Shown one piece after another: positions 8,714 through 15,838 of a stretch of 16,342 nt of DNA. Made by a program: the position numbers and the translations under genes. This DNA comes from an uncultured Mycoplasmatota bacterium. GTDB lineage: Bacteria; Bacillota_I; Bacilli_A; RF39; UBA660. Position 1 is the stretch's first letter; each line of letters starts with the position of its first letter. Below the pieces are notes generated by a model, which saw only the letters and a list, made by a program, of their open reading frames with translations, did no database searches and was not told the origin of the DNA. The DNA is taken from the NCBI GenBank assembly GCA_947643295.1, contig CANRVM010000009.1, forward strand, positions 1 to 16,342, read 5' to 3'.

Positions 8714-9448
8714 ATGCCAGTAATTGGAGTACCAGTTCGTTATGATTATAGTAAGTTAGAAAGTAAGCCAATCTTATATATTTATGAAAGTTTACGCCTG
8801 TCTTTACAAAGGGCAGGAGCGGATATCTTTTTAATCATCCCCATTCAAAATGTAAATTATATGACAACCAAAAATAAGGATTTTCCAGAACTTAGTGAAG
8901 AAGAAAAAGGAAGAATTAATAAGATGTTAGATTCTTGTGATGGGTTGTTCTTACCAGGGGGAATCAAATTTACACCATTTGATCAGTATATTTTAGATTA
9001 TGCAATCAAAAAAGATATACCAACTCTTGGTGTTTGCTTAAGTATGCAAATGATGAGTTGTTATCAAGAAGAGGTTCATTTGGAAAAGAATGAGACGGAT
9101 ATCAACCATAATCAAAAACAAGAAGATATCTTTTGCCATACCGTAAAGATTGATAAAAATTCTATGTTATACCGTATTCTAGAACAAGAAGAAATTGAAG
9201 TAAATAGTTTTCATAATTACCATGCTACCAAAAATCATCTTTACCAGATAACGGCAACTTCGCCCGATGGTCTTATTGAAGCATTAGAACTTCCTGAAAA
9301 AACTTTTCATATCGGAGTACAATGGCATCCAGAAAGAAGTTATTCGTATGATACGAATTCTAAATTAATTATTGATTATTTTATAAAAGAAGCCAATCAA
9401 TATAAGATTTTAAAAGAAAAGAGAAATTCGATAAAAGAGAAATTGTAG
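8714..9448 (+). CDS. C26-family class I glutamine amidotransferase-like hydrolase
   Basis: The 244-residue product belongs to the peptidase C26 / gamma-glutamyl-GABA hydrolase (PuuD-like) family, which cleaves gamma-glutamyl bonds. Visible features are an N-terminal P-V-I-G-V-P-V-R strand, D-G-L-F-L-P-G-G (76-83), the nucleophile elbow L-G-V-C-L-S-M-Q with Cys108, and G-V-Q-W-H-P-E with His205 and Glu207 completing the triad. The elbow reads GVCLS where relatives usually have GICRG. The start ATG has AAGGAGG (8700-8706) 7 bases upstream. The gene sits 28 bases after rbfA with no convincing promoter between. The substrate cannot be read from the sequence; gamma-glutamyl amine turnover and peptidoglycan or folate gamma-glutamyl hydrolysis are all possible. 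A shorter paralog lies at 14115. Confidence 0.85.
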   Translation: MPVIGVPVRYDYSKLESKPILYIYESLRLSLQRAGADIFLIIPIQNVNYMTTKNKDFPELSEEEKGRINKMLDSCDGLFLPGGIKFTPFDQYILDYAIKKDIPTLGVCLSMQMMSCYQEEVHLEKNETDINHNQKQEDIFCHTVKIDKNSMLYRILEQEEIEVNSFHNYHATKNHLYQITATSPDGLIEALELPEKTFHIGVQWHPERSYSYDTNSKLIIDYFIKEANQYKILKEKRNSIKEKL

Positions 9449-9466
9449 ATTGATTTTTCTTTTTTT
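9434..9466 (+). terminator. Intrinsic terminator spanning the stop codon of the first C26 gene
   Basis: AAAGAGAAAT (9434-9443) pairs with ATTTTTCTTT (9453-9462), ten pairs including one G-U, and is followed by further T residues. The stop codon TAG (9446-9448) lies in the loop. Confidence 0.6.
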
Positions 9467-9534
9467 AGTTGTTCAATAATCTTGGTGAAGTATTGTTTGT
9501 ATTCTATTATGATAAAGAAAAGATAAAATTTTTC

Positions 9535-9563
9535 TTGCAATTTTACAAATTTTGTTGTATACT
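9535..9563 (+). promoter_or_regulatory. Sigma-A-type promoter of the laccase-domain gene
   Basis: TTGCAA (9535-9540) and TATACT (9558-9563) are separated by exactly 17 bases, the optimal spacing. The predicted transcription start is near 9570, leaving a leader of about 26 bases before the ATG at 9596. It is the best-spaced promoter in the window. Confidence 0.75.
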
Positions 9564-9595
9564 ATAGGAAATTTTCAATGAAGGGGGAAATGAAA

Positions 9596-10456
9596 ATGAT
9601 AAAAAATTTAAAAATATTTGAAACGGGTAATAAATTCGGAAATATGAATACTGACGCTAAGTTTTATCCAGAAGGATACAATGCTAATGACAGAAAAACA
9701 GTTCATAATATTGCACGTCGGGCTTTGGGTAGAGACTTAGGTGTAGATGGTCGTAAGATATATATGGCAGATCAATTACATAAAAGAGGTACATGGAAGG
9801 AAATTGATAAAGAGTACGTAGAAGCATATCCGAATGGTTGGTCTGATATTAGTGAAGATATTTTAGTTACGAAAGCACCAGGAGTAGTAATTGGTCATCC
9901 AGTAGCTGATTGTCCTGTTGTCATGGCTTACGATACCAAGCAAAAGGTAGTGGCAGTTGGTCATTGTAGTGCAGAACTTATAGACAAAAAAATGCCAATG
10001 TTAGTAGCAGATGCTTTATATAACTCTTATCGAAGTAAGGATGAAGACATTTATACTTATGTATCTGCTTGTGCTGGTAATAGTTGGACGTATGACAAAT
10101 GGCCAAATTGGGCGAAAGAGCAAAAATTTTGGGAAAATTACATAACAGAAGAAAAAGATGGTCTATTCCATATTGATTTAAAAAGTGCGGTAAGAAATCA
10201 ATTGTTAAATAGAAATATTGCTCCTAATAGGATAGATGTATCGCCAATTGATACCATTACAGATGATAATTTCTATTCCAATTCTGCTGCATTTAATGGT
10301 CAAATACAGAAAAACGGGCGTCACTTTGCGGGAGCGTTTTTCCCAGAGGAGCTTTTAGGTATATCAGGTCCCATATCAAATGATATAACAAAAACAACTA
10401 CACATTGTCCAGTTCTATTTTCACCAGATGAAAAAGTATTAAAGAAGACAAAATAA
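9596..10456 (+). CDS. Divergent YfiH/YlmD-type laccase-domain (Cu-oxidase_4) protein
   Basis: The 286-residue product resembles the YfiH/YlmD family, members of which have been described as multi-copper polyphenol oxidases, purine nucleoside phosphorylases and a peptidoglycan-editing factor. The three metal-site residues can be placed as His62 (D-Q-L-H), Cys106 (V-A-D-C-P) and His123 (V-G-H-C), with later family-like segments H-I-D-L-K-S-A-V-R-N-Q and D-N-F-Y-S. The near-invariant H-A-G-W-R-G motif is replaced by G-H-C-S-A-E, and the usual G-P-C-I-G-P segment by S-A-C-A-G-N-S, so this is a distant member. ATGs at 9578 and 9590 are possible, but GGGGG (9583-9587) is correctly spaced only for 9596. 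The gene has its own promoter and terminator. The reaction is not certain. Confidence 0.75.
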   Translation: MIKNLKIFETGNKFGNMNTDAKFYPEGYNANDRKTVHNIARRALGRDLGVDGRKIYMADQLHKRGTWKEIDKEYVEAYPNGWSDISEDILVTKAPGVVIGHPVADCPVVMAYDTKQKVVAVGHCSAELIDKKMPMLVADALYNSYRSKDEDIYTYVSACAGNSWTYDKWPNWAKEQKFWENYITEEKDGLFHIDLKSAVRNQLLNRNIAPNRIDVSPIDTITDDNFYSNSAAFNGQIQKNGRHFAGAFFPEELLGISGPISNDITKTTTHCPVLFSPDEKVLKKTK

Positions 10457-10470
10457 AAATTGTCTTTTTT
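10445..10470 (+). terminator. Intrinsic terminator spanning the stop of the laccase-domain gene
   Basis: AAGACAA (10445-10451) pairs with TTGTCTT (10460-10466) around an 8-base loop that contains the stop TAA (10454-10456), followed by TTTT. Confidence 0.7.
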
Positions 10471-10493
10471 ATTGGCTTTTTTCTCCTATTGTG

Positions 10494-10502
10494 TGATATA
10501 AT
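10494..10502 (+). promoter_or_regulatory. Extended -10 promoter of the hydrolase-murF-ddl operon
   Basis: TGATATAAT matches the extended -10 consensus TGNTATAAT. A weak TTGGCT (10472-10477) lies 19 bases upstream, immediately after the preceding terminator. Transcription would begin around 10508-10510, leaving only about 12 bases before the ATG, with GGTGA (10509-10513) as the ribosome binding site. Confidence 0.65.
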
Positions 10503-10520
10503 CAAGATGGTGACTAGCAT

Positions 10521-11255
10521 ATGAAAATAAGTATTAAAGATATAGATGTTAATTACATACAATATGGTAAGGGTAAAGAAGATATTTTATTATTACATGG
10601 TTGGGGTCAAAATATAGAAATGATGAAGCCAATTGGAGATCATTTTTCAGAAAAATATCGAATTACGATTTTAGATTTTCCTGGTTTTGGAGAAAGTGAA
10701 GAACCAAAAGAGGCATGGAGTATTGATGACTATGTAGATGTAGTGAAAGAGTTAATAAAAAAACTCGGTATCAAAAAGCCAATTGTAATAGGTCATTCTT
10801 TTGGTGGACGAGTTGCGATTAAATATGTTGCGAACAATGAGTCTTCTAAACTAATTCTATTTGGTTCTCCTTGTATTCGAACAAAAGAAGTCATGACAAG
10901 GAAAGTAAAGGTTTTAAAGAAATTAAAAACACTTCCTGGTATGAATCAAATAGGAGAAAAAATGAAGAAATATATTGGTTCTAGAGATTATAAAGCGGCC
11001 AGTCCTATTATGAGACAAACACTTGTTAATACGGTGAACGAAGATTTATCTTCTAGTGCTAAAAAGATAAAAATACCGTCTTTGCTAGTATGGGGAGTAG
11101 ATGATACCGAAGCTCCTATTGAAGATGCGAAAGAGTTAGAAAAAATCATAGAGGATGCTGCCCTCATTACCCTTCCAGGTACTCATTATGCTTATTTAGA
11201 AAATTTATACCAAGTAGTTAAAATTGTTACTGCATTTTTAGAAGGAGGTAATTAA
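10521..11255 (+). CDS. Alpha/beta hydrolase
   Basis: The 244-residue product has a complete alpha/beta-hydrolase core: oxyanion segment L-L-H-G-W-G-Q (24-30), D-F-P-G-F-G-E-S (52-59), nucleophile elbow G-H-S-F-G-G with Ser93, acid W-G-V-D-D-T-E-A-P with Asp195, and His222 in G-T-H-Y. No signal peptide is present, so it should be cytosolic. A cap region lies at about 120-180. The substrate is not readable. It is the first gene of an operon with murF, whose start lies one base beyond the stop codon; the murF ribosome binding site GGAGG lies in the last codons here. This close linkage suggests a function tied to cell-wall precursor synthesis, but that is inference. Confidence 0.9.
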   Translation: MKISIKDIDVNYIQYGKGKEDILLLHGWGQNIEMMKPIGDHFSEKYRITILDFPGFGESEEPKEAWSIDDYVDVVKELIKKLGIKKPIVIGHSFGGRVAIKYVANNESSKLILFGSPCIRTKEVMTRKVKVLKKLKTLPGMNQIGEKMKKYIGSRDYKAASPIMRQTLVNTVNEDLSSSAKKIKIPSLLVWGVDDTEAPIEDAKELEKIIEDAALITLPGTHYAYLENLYQVVKIVTAFLEGGN

Positions 11256-11256
11256 A

Positions 11257-12864
11257 ATGCTTATTTATATTTTATTAATTATGATTGGAATTACTATATT
11301 TTTTGATTCAAAAAACTCACTACATATGTTACAACAAAACTTATATAATGAAAATAATCGTTATCTTAAATGGGTAGGAAAAAATTATAAAATTTATTTT
11401 AATTTTCAAATACTATCTTTGGTAGTAATCTTGATTTCTACCTTTGTGTTAATGGGAATGGAGGATATTCTTACTGCCTTTTTAATTCTACTAATATTAC
11501 TTTATGTGATAGAAATTTATAGAATGTATCAATTCCAAAAAAATAGTCAACAGAAAAAACCATTAGTGGTAACAAAACGTGTACAAAGACTTATTTTTAC
11601 TACAACGGTATTATATTTAATACCAGTTATTATCTTAGTTCTTCATATAGATAATATTCAATTTATGTATAGTATGTTATTAGTGCTTGCTGTTATGACC
11701 TATATCAATAAATTTGTTGTTTATCTTGCATGTCTTATTAATCATCCTTATGAAAGAGGAGTGTATTATCATTTCCTTCATCAAGCAAAATCAAAATTAA
11801 AAAGTATGCCAAATCTAAAGGTAATTGGCATTACCGGAAGTTATGGTAAAACAAGTAGTAAAAATATTTTAAATACAATTCTAAGTAGTGAATACAATAC
11901 TTTACCAACACCTAGAAACTTAAATACGCCAAATGGTCTTATGATTACGATTAATAATCATATGGACAAATTTACCGAAATATTTATTGCCGAAATGGGA
12001 GCTTATGTACGTGGTGAAATAAAAGGACTTTGTGATTTTGTAAAACCAAAATATGGTATTCTAACAAGAATTGGAACGGCTCATTTAGAAAGCTTTGGTA
12101 GTGAAGAAAATATTCAAAAAGGAAAATTTGAGTTGATTGAATCGCTTCCAAGTGATGGTATTGGAGTATTAAATGGAGATGATGAGAAGCAAGTAGAGTA
12201 TGATTTAAAAAATGATGTTAAAATAGTATGGATTGGTATTGATAATAAAGAGGTAGATGTAAGAGCTTCTGATATTAAGTGTAATAATAAAGGAACTACC
12301 TTTAAAGTATCCTTCAAAGGTGATAAGAAGAAGTATGAATTTCAAACGAAACTACTTGGAAAGCACAATGTTTATAATATTTTAGCAGGACTAGCTCTTG
12401 GACGTGAATTTGGAATTGAGATTACAAAATTACAACAAGCAGTAAAAGGCGTTAATGCTGTAGAGCATCGTCTAGAATTAAAGAAATTAAATGGATTCTA
12501 TATGATTGATGATGCTTATAACTCCAATCCTGTAGGAGCAAAAAATGCAGTAGAAGTACTTGGCATGATGCCAGGAACCAAAGTAGTAGTAACACCTGGA
12601 ATGATAGAACTTGCCGATAAAGAAGATTTCTATAACAAAGAATTTGGTAGACAAATTGCTAGTGTTGCGGATTATGCAGTGTTAATTGGTGAAAATCATA
12701 CAAGACCTATCTATGAAGGTTTGATTGATAATGGATTTGATAAAGAAAATATTGTTGTTTATAATGATGTAAGAGAAGCTTACAAGTTTATTGCAACTTT
12801 AAAAGGTAAAAATGAGGTATATGCCTTATTTGAAAATGATTTACCCGATACTTATAATGAATAG
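11257..12864 (+). CDS. murF: Membrane-anchored MurF-type Mur ligase (UDP-MurNAc-tripeptide--D-Ala-D-Ala ligase)
   Basis: MurF adds D-Ala-D-Ala to UDP-MurNAc-tripeptide using ATP. The central and C-terminal ligase domains are complete: P-loop G-I-T-G-S-Y-G-K-T-S-S-K (191-202), N-T-P-N-G (223-227), E-M-G-A (246-249), G-K-H-N-V-Y-N (368-374), E-H-R (403-405) and the MurF-type D-A-Y-N-S-N-P (419-425). Instead of the usual N-terminal UDP-binding domain, residues 1-160 contain about five hydrophobic segments (about 1-16, 48-68, 70-88, 111-130, 134-160), followed by H-P-Y-E-R-G-V-Y-Y and the ligase core. The 535-residue protein should therefore be a membrane protein with its catalytic part in the cytosol. 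The ATG has GGAGG (11243-11247) 9 bases upstream. The adjacent ddl supplies its substrate, supporting MurF over other Mur ligases. Confidence 0.88.
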   Translation: MLIYILLIMIGITIFFDSKNSLHMLQQNLYNENNRYLKWVGKNYKIYFNFQILSLVVILISTFVLMGMEDILTAFLILLILLYVIEIYRMYQFQKNSQQKKPLVVTKRVQRLIFTTTVLYLIPVIILVLHIDNIQFMYSMLLVLAVMTYINKFVVYLACLINHPYERGVYYHFLHQAKSKLKSMPNLKVIGITGSYGKTSSKNILNTILSSEYNTLPTPRNLNTPNGLMITINNHMDKFTEIFIAEMGAYVRGEIKGLCDFVKPKYGILTRIGTAHLESFGSEENIQKGKFELIESLPSDGIGVLNGDDEKQVEYDLKNDVKIVWIGIDNKEVDVRASDIKCNNKGTTFKVSFKGDKKKYEFQTKLLGKHNVYNILAGLALGREFGIEITKLQQAVKGVNAVEHRLELKKLNGFYMIDDAYNSNPVGAKNAVEVLGMMPGTKVVVTPGMIELADKEDFYNKEFGRQIASVADYAVLIGENHTRPIYEGLIDNGFDKENIVVYNDVREAYKFIATLKGKNEVYALFENDLPDTYNE

Positions 12865-12875
12865 GAGATGTTTTG

Positions 12876-14090
12876 ATGAAAATTAAAGTTGGTGTTATTT
12901 TTGGTGGAGAAAGTGTAGAACATGAAGTTAGTATTATCTCTGCTATCCAAGCAATGAATAAATTAGATCAAGAAAAATATGATATTATTCCTATCTATAT
13001 TACAAAGGATAGAGAATGGTATACAGGGGATATGTTAAAAGATATCGAGATGTACGAAGACTTAAATCTAATCAAAAAATATGGAAAAAATGTAGTTTTA
13101 TATTTTAATAAAGGTAGTTATATATTACAAAATAAAAAATTCCCACATACTACCGTAACAGATATTGATATTGCTTTTCCAATAGTGCATGGAACAAATG
13201 TAGAAGATGGAGGATTACAAGGTTATCTTCAGTCCATTGGTATCCCATTTGTTGGAGGAGATGTTTATGCCTCAGTTGCAGGACAAGATAAAGTATTTAT
13301 GAAAGCTATCTTTGAGCATGAGAAGCTACCAATGACAAAATATACTTGGCTTTATGATTCGGATTATAAAAATAATACAGAAGAAGTTCTTTCTGATGTT
13401 AAAAAGTTGAAATACCCAGTTATTATTAAACCCGCAACTACAGGTAGTAGTGTAGGAATTAAAGTAGCAGAAACAGATAAAGAATTAGAAGATGCGATAG
13501 AAGATGCGATACAATATGATAATAAGATTGTGGTAGAAGAAGTTGTTTCCAATTTGAAAGAAGTTAATATAAGTGTGGTAGGTAATTACGAATCACAAAA
13601 ATTAAGTGTGATAGAAGAAGTAATGTCTAAGAATAAATTCTTAACTTACGATGATAAATATATTAATGGTGGAAAAAAGATGAAAGGTGGCTATAAGGTT
13701 CCTACAAGTAGCAATTGTAAAGGAATGGAGGCAGCTGACCGGAAAATACCTGCTGATATAGATGATAAGTTAAAAGAGGAAATTGAAACATTAGCAGTTC
13801 AAGCTTTTAAAGCAATTGGTTCCTCTGGTGTTTGTCGGATTGATTTCTTAATTGATGATAAGAAAAAGAAAGTATATGTTAATGAGTTAAATTCTATTCC
13901 AGGAAGCTTATCTTTCTATCTATGGGAACCGGCTGGCGTAAAATATAATGAATTATTAGATGAAGTTATTAATATTGGAATAAAAGATTATAAGAAAAGA
14001 ACAAGTAAAACACATTCCTTCTCTTCAAATATATTAAAAGGATTTTCTAGAAACGGTGGAATTAAAGGAATGAAAGGAAAGTTAAGATAG
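12876..14090 (+). CDS. ddl: D-alanine--D-alanine ligase
   Basis: Ddl forms D-Ala-D-Ala with ATP in the cytosol. The 404-residue product has G-G-E-S-V-E-H-E-V-S with Glu15, V-H-G-T-N-V-E-D-G near 104-112, I-I-K-P and T-G-S-S-V-G-I (189-195), R-I-D-F (321-324) and N-E-L-N-S-I-P-G (336-343). Glu15, the G-S-S-V serine and a Lys-Tyr pair (261-262) match the family triad; Tyr here, and not Phe, favours D-Ala over D-lactate. It is longer than typical Ddl (about 360) because of a 15-20 residue insertion near 266-288 and a basic tail (373-404, about ten Lys/Arg). ATG 12876 is chosen over TTG 12873 because AGGAG (12863-12867) is 8 bases upstream. murF ends 11 bases before. Confidence 0.96.
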   Translation: MKIKVGVIFGGESVEHEVSIISAIQAMNKLDQEKYDIIPIYITKDREWYTGDMLKDIEMYEDLNLIKKYGKNVVLYFNKGSYILQNKKFPHTTVTDIDIAFPIVHGTNVEDGGLQGYLQSIGIPFVGGDVYASVAGQDKVFMKAIFEHEKLPMTKYTWLYDSDYKNNTEEVLSDVKKLKYPVIIKPATTGSSVGIKVAETDKELEDAIEDAIQYDNKIVVEEVVSNLKEVNISVVGNYESQKLSVIEEVMSKNKFLTYDDKYINGGKKMKGGYKVPTSSNCKGMEAADRKIPADIDDKLKEEIETLAVQAFKAIGSSGVCRIDFLIDDKKKKVYVNELNSIPGSLSFYLWEPAGVKYNELLDEVINIGIKDYKKRTSKTHSFSSNILKGFSRNGGIKGMKGKLR

Positions 14091-14107
14091 TAGATTACTA
14101 TCTTTTT
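14084..14107 (+). terminator. AT-rich hairpin over the ddl stop codon
   Basis: AAGATAGTA (14084-14092) and TACTATCTT (14096-14104) form a perfect 9-bp stem with loop GAT, followed by TTT. The stop TAG (14088-14090) lies in the 5' arm. With only two G-C pairs it is probably a partial terminator, letting some transcription enter the next gene. Confidence 0.5.
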
Positions 14108-14114
14108 GTTTAGT

Positions 14115-14708
14115 ATGACTATAATAGGAATATTAGAAAGATTAGAAAATCTTGGGAATAATAATGAAAGATATATTGAGGCAATTAAAAAATTTGGTGG
14201 AACGCCACTATTAATAGGTGAGTATAATCGAGAACTTTTATCTATTTGTAATGGTCTTTTAATCACTGGTGGAAACACTAAAGAAGCATTAGATGATATT
14301 TTTATAGAATATGCGCTAAATCATGATTTACCGCTTTTAGGGATATGTCAAGGGATGCAATCTATGGCACTTTATCAAACGGATAATAAGTTAGAACCTA
14401 TACTTAATCATCATCAAGGAGAAGGTTATCAACATGAAGTATTTCTTAAAAATTCAAAATTAAAAGAAATTGTTGGAAAAGAGAAAATCAAGGTAAATAC
14501 TTATCATTATCAAACAGTGAAAGAATCAAAGTACTTTTCAATTATTGGGAAAAGCGAGGATGGAGTAATGGAGGCTGTAGAAAATAGTTCTCATCCTTTT
14601 CAAATAGGAGTGCAATGGCATCCAGAAAGAATGATTGATTACGATAATGATAACCAGAAAATTTTGAAAGAATTTATTACTTGTTCAAAAAAGAATACTA
14701 GAAAATAA
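14115..14708 (+). CDS. Second C26-family hydrolase (short paralog)
   Basis: The 197-residue product is a compact class I amidotransferase-like gamma-glutamyl hydrolase. It begins M-T-I-I-G-I-L, matching the family's first strand, which supports ATG 14115 over TTG 14106. It has L-L-I-T-G-G (48-53), nucleophile elbow L-G-I-C-Q-G-M-Q with Cys78, a mid-protein N-H-H-Q-G-E segment, and G-V-Q-W-H-P-E-R with His169 and Glu171. Unlike the paralog at 8714, its elbow is canonical and it is about 45 residues shorter. No ribosome binding site is visible; a U-rich stretch precedes the ATG and the ddl hairpin ends 10 bases upstream. No good promoter was found, so it is probably expressed by read-through from ddl. 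The substrate is unknown. Confidence 0.85.
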   Translation: MTIIGILERLENLGNNNERYIEAIKKFGGTPLLIGEYNRELLSICNGLLITGGNTKEALDDIFIEYALNHDLPLLGICQGMQSMALYQTDNKLEPILNHHQGEGYQHEVFLKNSKLKEIVGKEKIKVNTYHYQTVKESKYFSIIGKSEDGVMEAVENSSHPFQIGVQWHPERMIDYDNDNQKILKEFITCSKKNTRK

Positions 14709-14724
14709 TTTAGTATTCTTTTCT
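14691..14724 (+). terminator. Intrinsic terminator spanning the stop of the second C26 gene
   Basis: AAGAATACTA (14691-14700) pairs perfectly with TAGTATTCTT (14711-14720) around a 10-base loop that contains the stop TAA (14706-14708), followed by a T-rich tail. Confidence 0.7.
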
Positions 14725-14761
14725 TCATATTAAAAATATATTAGGAAGATAAAAGATAATA

Positions 14762-14770
14762 TGTTATAAT
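14762..14770 (+). promoter_or_regulatory. Extended -10 promoter of the thioredoxin-like gene
   Basis: TGTTATAAT matches the extended -10 consensus, with only a weak TTAGGA (14741-14746) at the -35 position. A short leader with AAGGAAGGG (14777-14785) leads to the ATG at 14793. Confidence 0.65.
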
Positions 14771-14792
14771 ATTTACAAGGAAGGGATTTTTT

Positions 14793-15362
14793 ATGAAAGA
14801 GGAAAAGATAGTAATTGAATTGGAAAAGAAAAAAGTATTTCAATATCTTATCGTTATTGCAATTGTATTTTTAGTTTGTATCATATCATTTGCAGTATCA
14901 AATTCTAATTCTGAAAAGTATAGCAAGAATACATCCAATAATAATGTTGGTAATGGAGAGGATATTTTACAAATTGCTACAAAGGATGCAGGAGATGTAA
15001 AAGATGATGAAAGAGTGGCTCCTAATGAAATATCAACAGATGATTATTTGAGTTTATATGGTGGAAGTGATCAAAAGCTAGTTTTATTTTCTAGTCCAAC
15101 TTGTCAGTATTGTAAGATTGCGACTCCAATACTTGAAAACTTAATTTATCAGTACAAAGTAGAAATCAATTATTTAAATACAGGAAATTTATCAAATGAA
15201 GATAGACAAAAGATAATGGAATCGAATGATTATTTTAAAGAAGGTTTTGGGACTCCTCTTATGTTGGTAGTACAAGATGGTAAAATAGTGGATAAAATAG
15301 ATGGTTTGGTAACAAAAGATAGTTATATGTCCTTCTTTAAAGAATATGGATTTATGGAGTAA
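14793..15362 (+). CDS. Membrane-tethered thioredoxin-like protein
   Basis: The 189-residue product has a charged N-terminus (1-14), one transmembrane segment (about 16-36), a polar Asn/Ser/Asp-rich linker (about 37-90) and a thioredoxin-fold domain (about 94-187). The domain contains S-S-P-T-C-Q-Y-C with Cys104 and Cys107, and the cis-Pro loop G-T-P-L with Pro155. KKK before the membrane segment places the N-terminus inside, so the redox domain probably faces outward; cleavage as a signal peptide is less likely because no clear site is visible. The inferred role is thiol-disulfide exchange on exported proteins. The partner that maintains its redox state is not in the window. It has its own promoter and precedes the PH-domain gene by 6 bases. 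Confidence 0.85.
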   Translation: MKEEKIVIELEKKKVFQYLIVIAIVFLVCIISFAVSNSNSEKYSKNTSNNNVGNGEDILQIATKDAGDVKDDERVAPNEISTDDYLSLYGGSDQKLVLFSSPTCQYCKIATPILENLIYQYKVEINYLNTGNLSNEDRQKIMESNDYFKEGFGTPLMLVVQDGKIVDKIDGLVTKDSYMSFFKEYGFME

Positions 15363-15368
15363 GATAGT

Positions 15369-15815
15369 ATGAATAAGATTTATAAGAAGGCATTAGAATT
15401 TAAAAGAAAGTATCCTATGACAATTGCATGGAGACTTAAGAAAAACTCAAATATCATTGAAAAACATTTAAATCCTGGTGAAAAAGTATTATATGTATTT
15501 GTTGCTCAAAAAAATGATAATCCATTTAATATCATTTCAACAGCTGTCGTTGCAGTAACATCAGAGCGGATTTTAATTGGAAGAAAAAGAGTTGTTTTTG
15601 GTTACTTTCTAGATGCTATCACACCAGATATGTTTAATGATTTAAAAGTATTAGGTGGAATTATTTGGGGAAAGTTACATATTGATTATGTAAAAGAATA
15701 TGTCACACTTTCTAATATCGATAAATCTGCTTTAAGTGAAATTGAAACGAATATTTCTTCCGTTATGATGGAAGCAAAGAAAAAGTATGGATATAAAGGA
15801 ATTTCCAAAAAATAG
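15369..15815 (+). CDS. Bacterial PH-domain-like protein of unknown function
   Basis: The 148-residue protein has no signal peptide or membrane segment. Residues about 35-115 resemble a bacterial pleckstrin-homology-like domain: N-P-G-E-K-V-L-Y-V near the start, V-A-V-T-S-E-R-I-L-I-G-R-K-R mid-domain, I-I-W-G-K-L-H-I-D later, then an amphipathic helix (about 120-140). A basic N-terminal stretch (K-K-A-L-E-F-K-R-K) precedes it. No enzyme motif is seen. It starts 6 bases after the thioredoxin-like gene, with GGAG (15355-15358) inside that gene's end, so the two are probably co-transcribed. The function is not known to me. Confidence 0.65.
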   Translation: MNKIYKKALEFKRKYPMTIAWRLKKNSNIIEKHLNPGEKVLYVFVAQKNDNPFNIISTAVVAVTSERILIGRKRVVFGYFLDAITPDMFNDLKVLGGIIWGKLHIDYVKEYVTLSNIDKSALSEIETNISSVMMEAKKKYGYKGISKK

Positions 15816-15838
15816 ACTTTACTTGTCTGTTTTTTTTG
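15807..15838 (+). terminator. Intrinsic terminator overlapping the PH-like gene stop and the next promoter
   Basis: AAAAAATAGAC (15807-15817) pairs with GTCTGTTTTTT (15825-15835), eleven pairs including one G-U, with loop TTTACTT and a further T-run. The stop TAG (15813-15815) is in the 5' arm. Confidence 0.7.

Noticed and set aside
9474..9495. Inverted repeat CAATA / TATTG in the gap before the laccase-like gene
   Set aside because: A 5-bp AT-rich stem with a 12-base loop is too weak to support a structural claim.
14120..14125. TATAAT just inside the second C26 gene
   Set aside because: No -35 or TGN extension at a sensible distance, and it lies downstream of the start codon.
6309..14278. 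Minus-strand open frames inside infB, murF, ddl and the second C26 gene
   Set aside because: All lie opposite well-supported genes, have no recognisable domains and are expected in AT-rich coding DNA.
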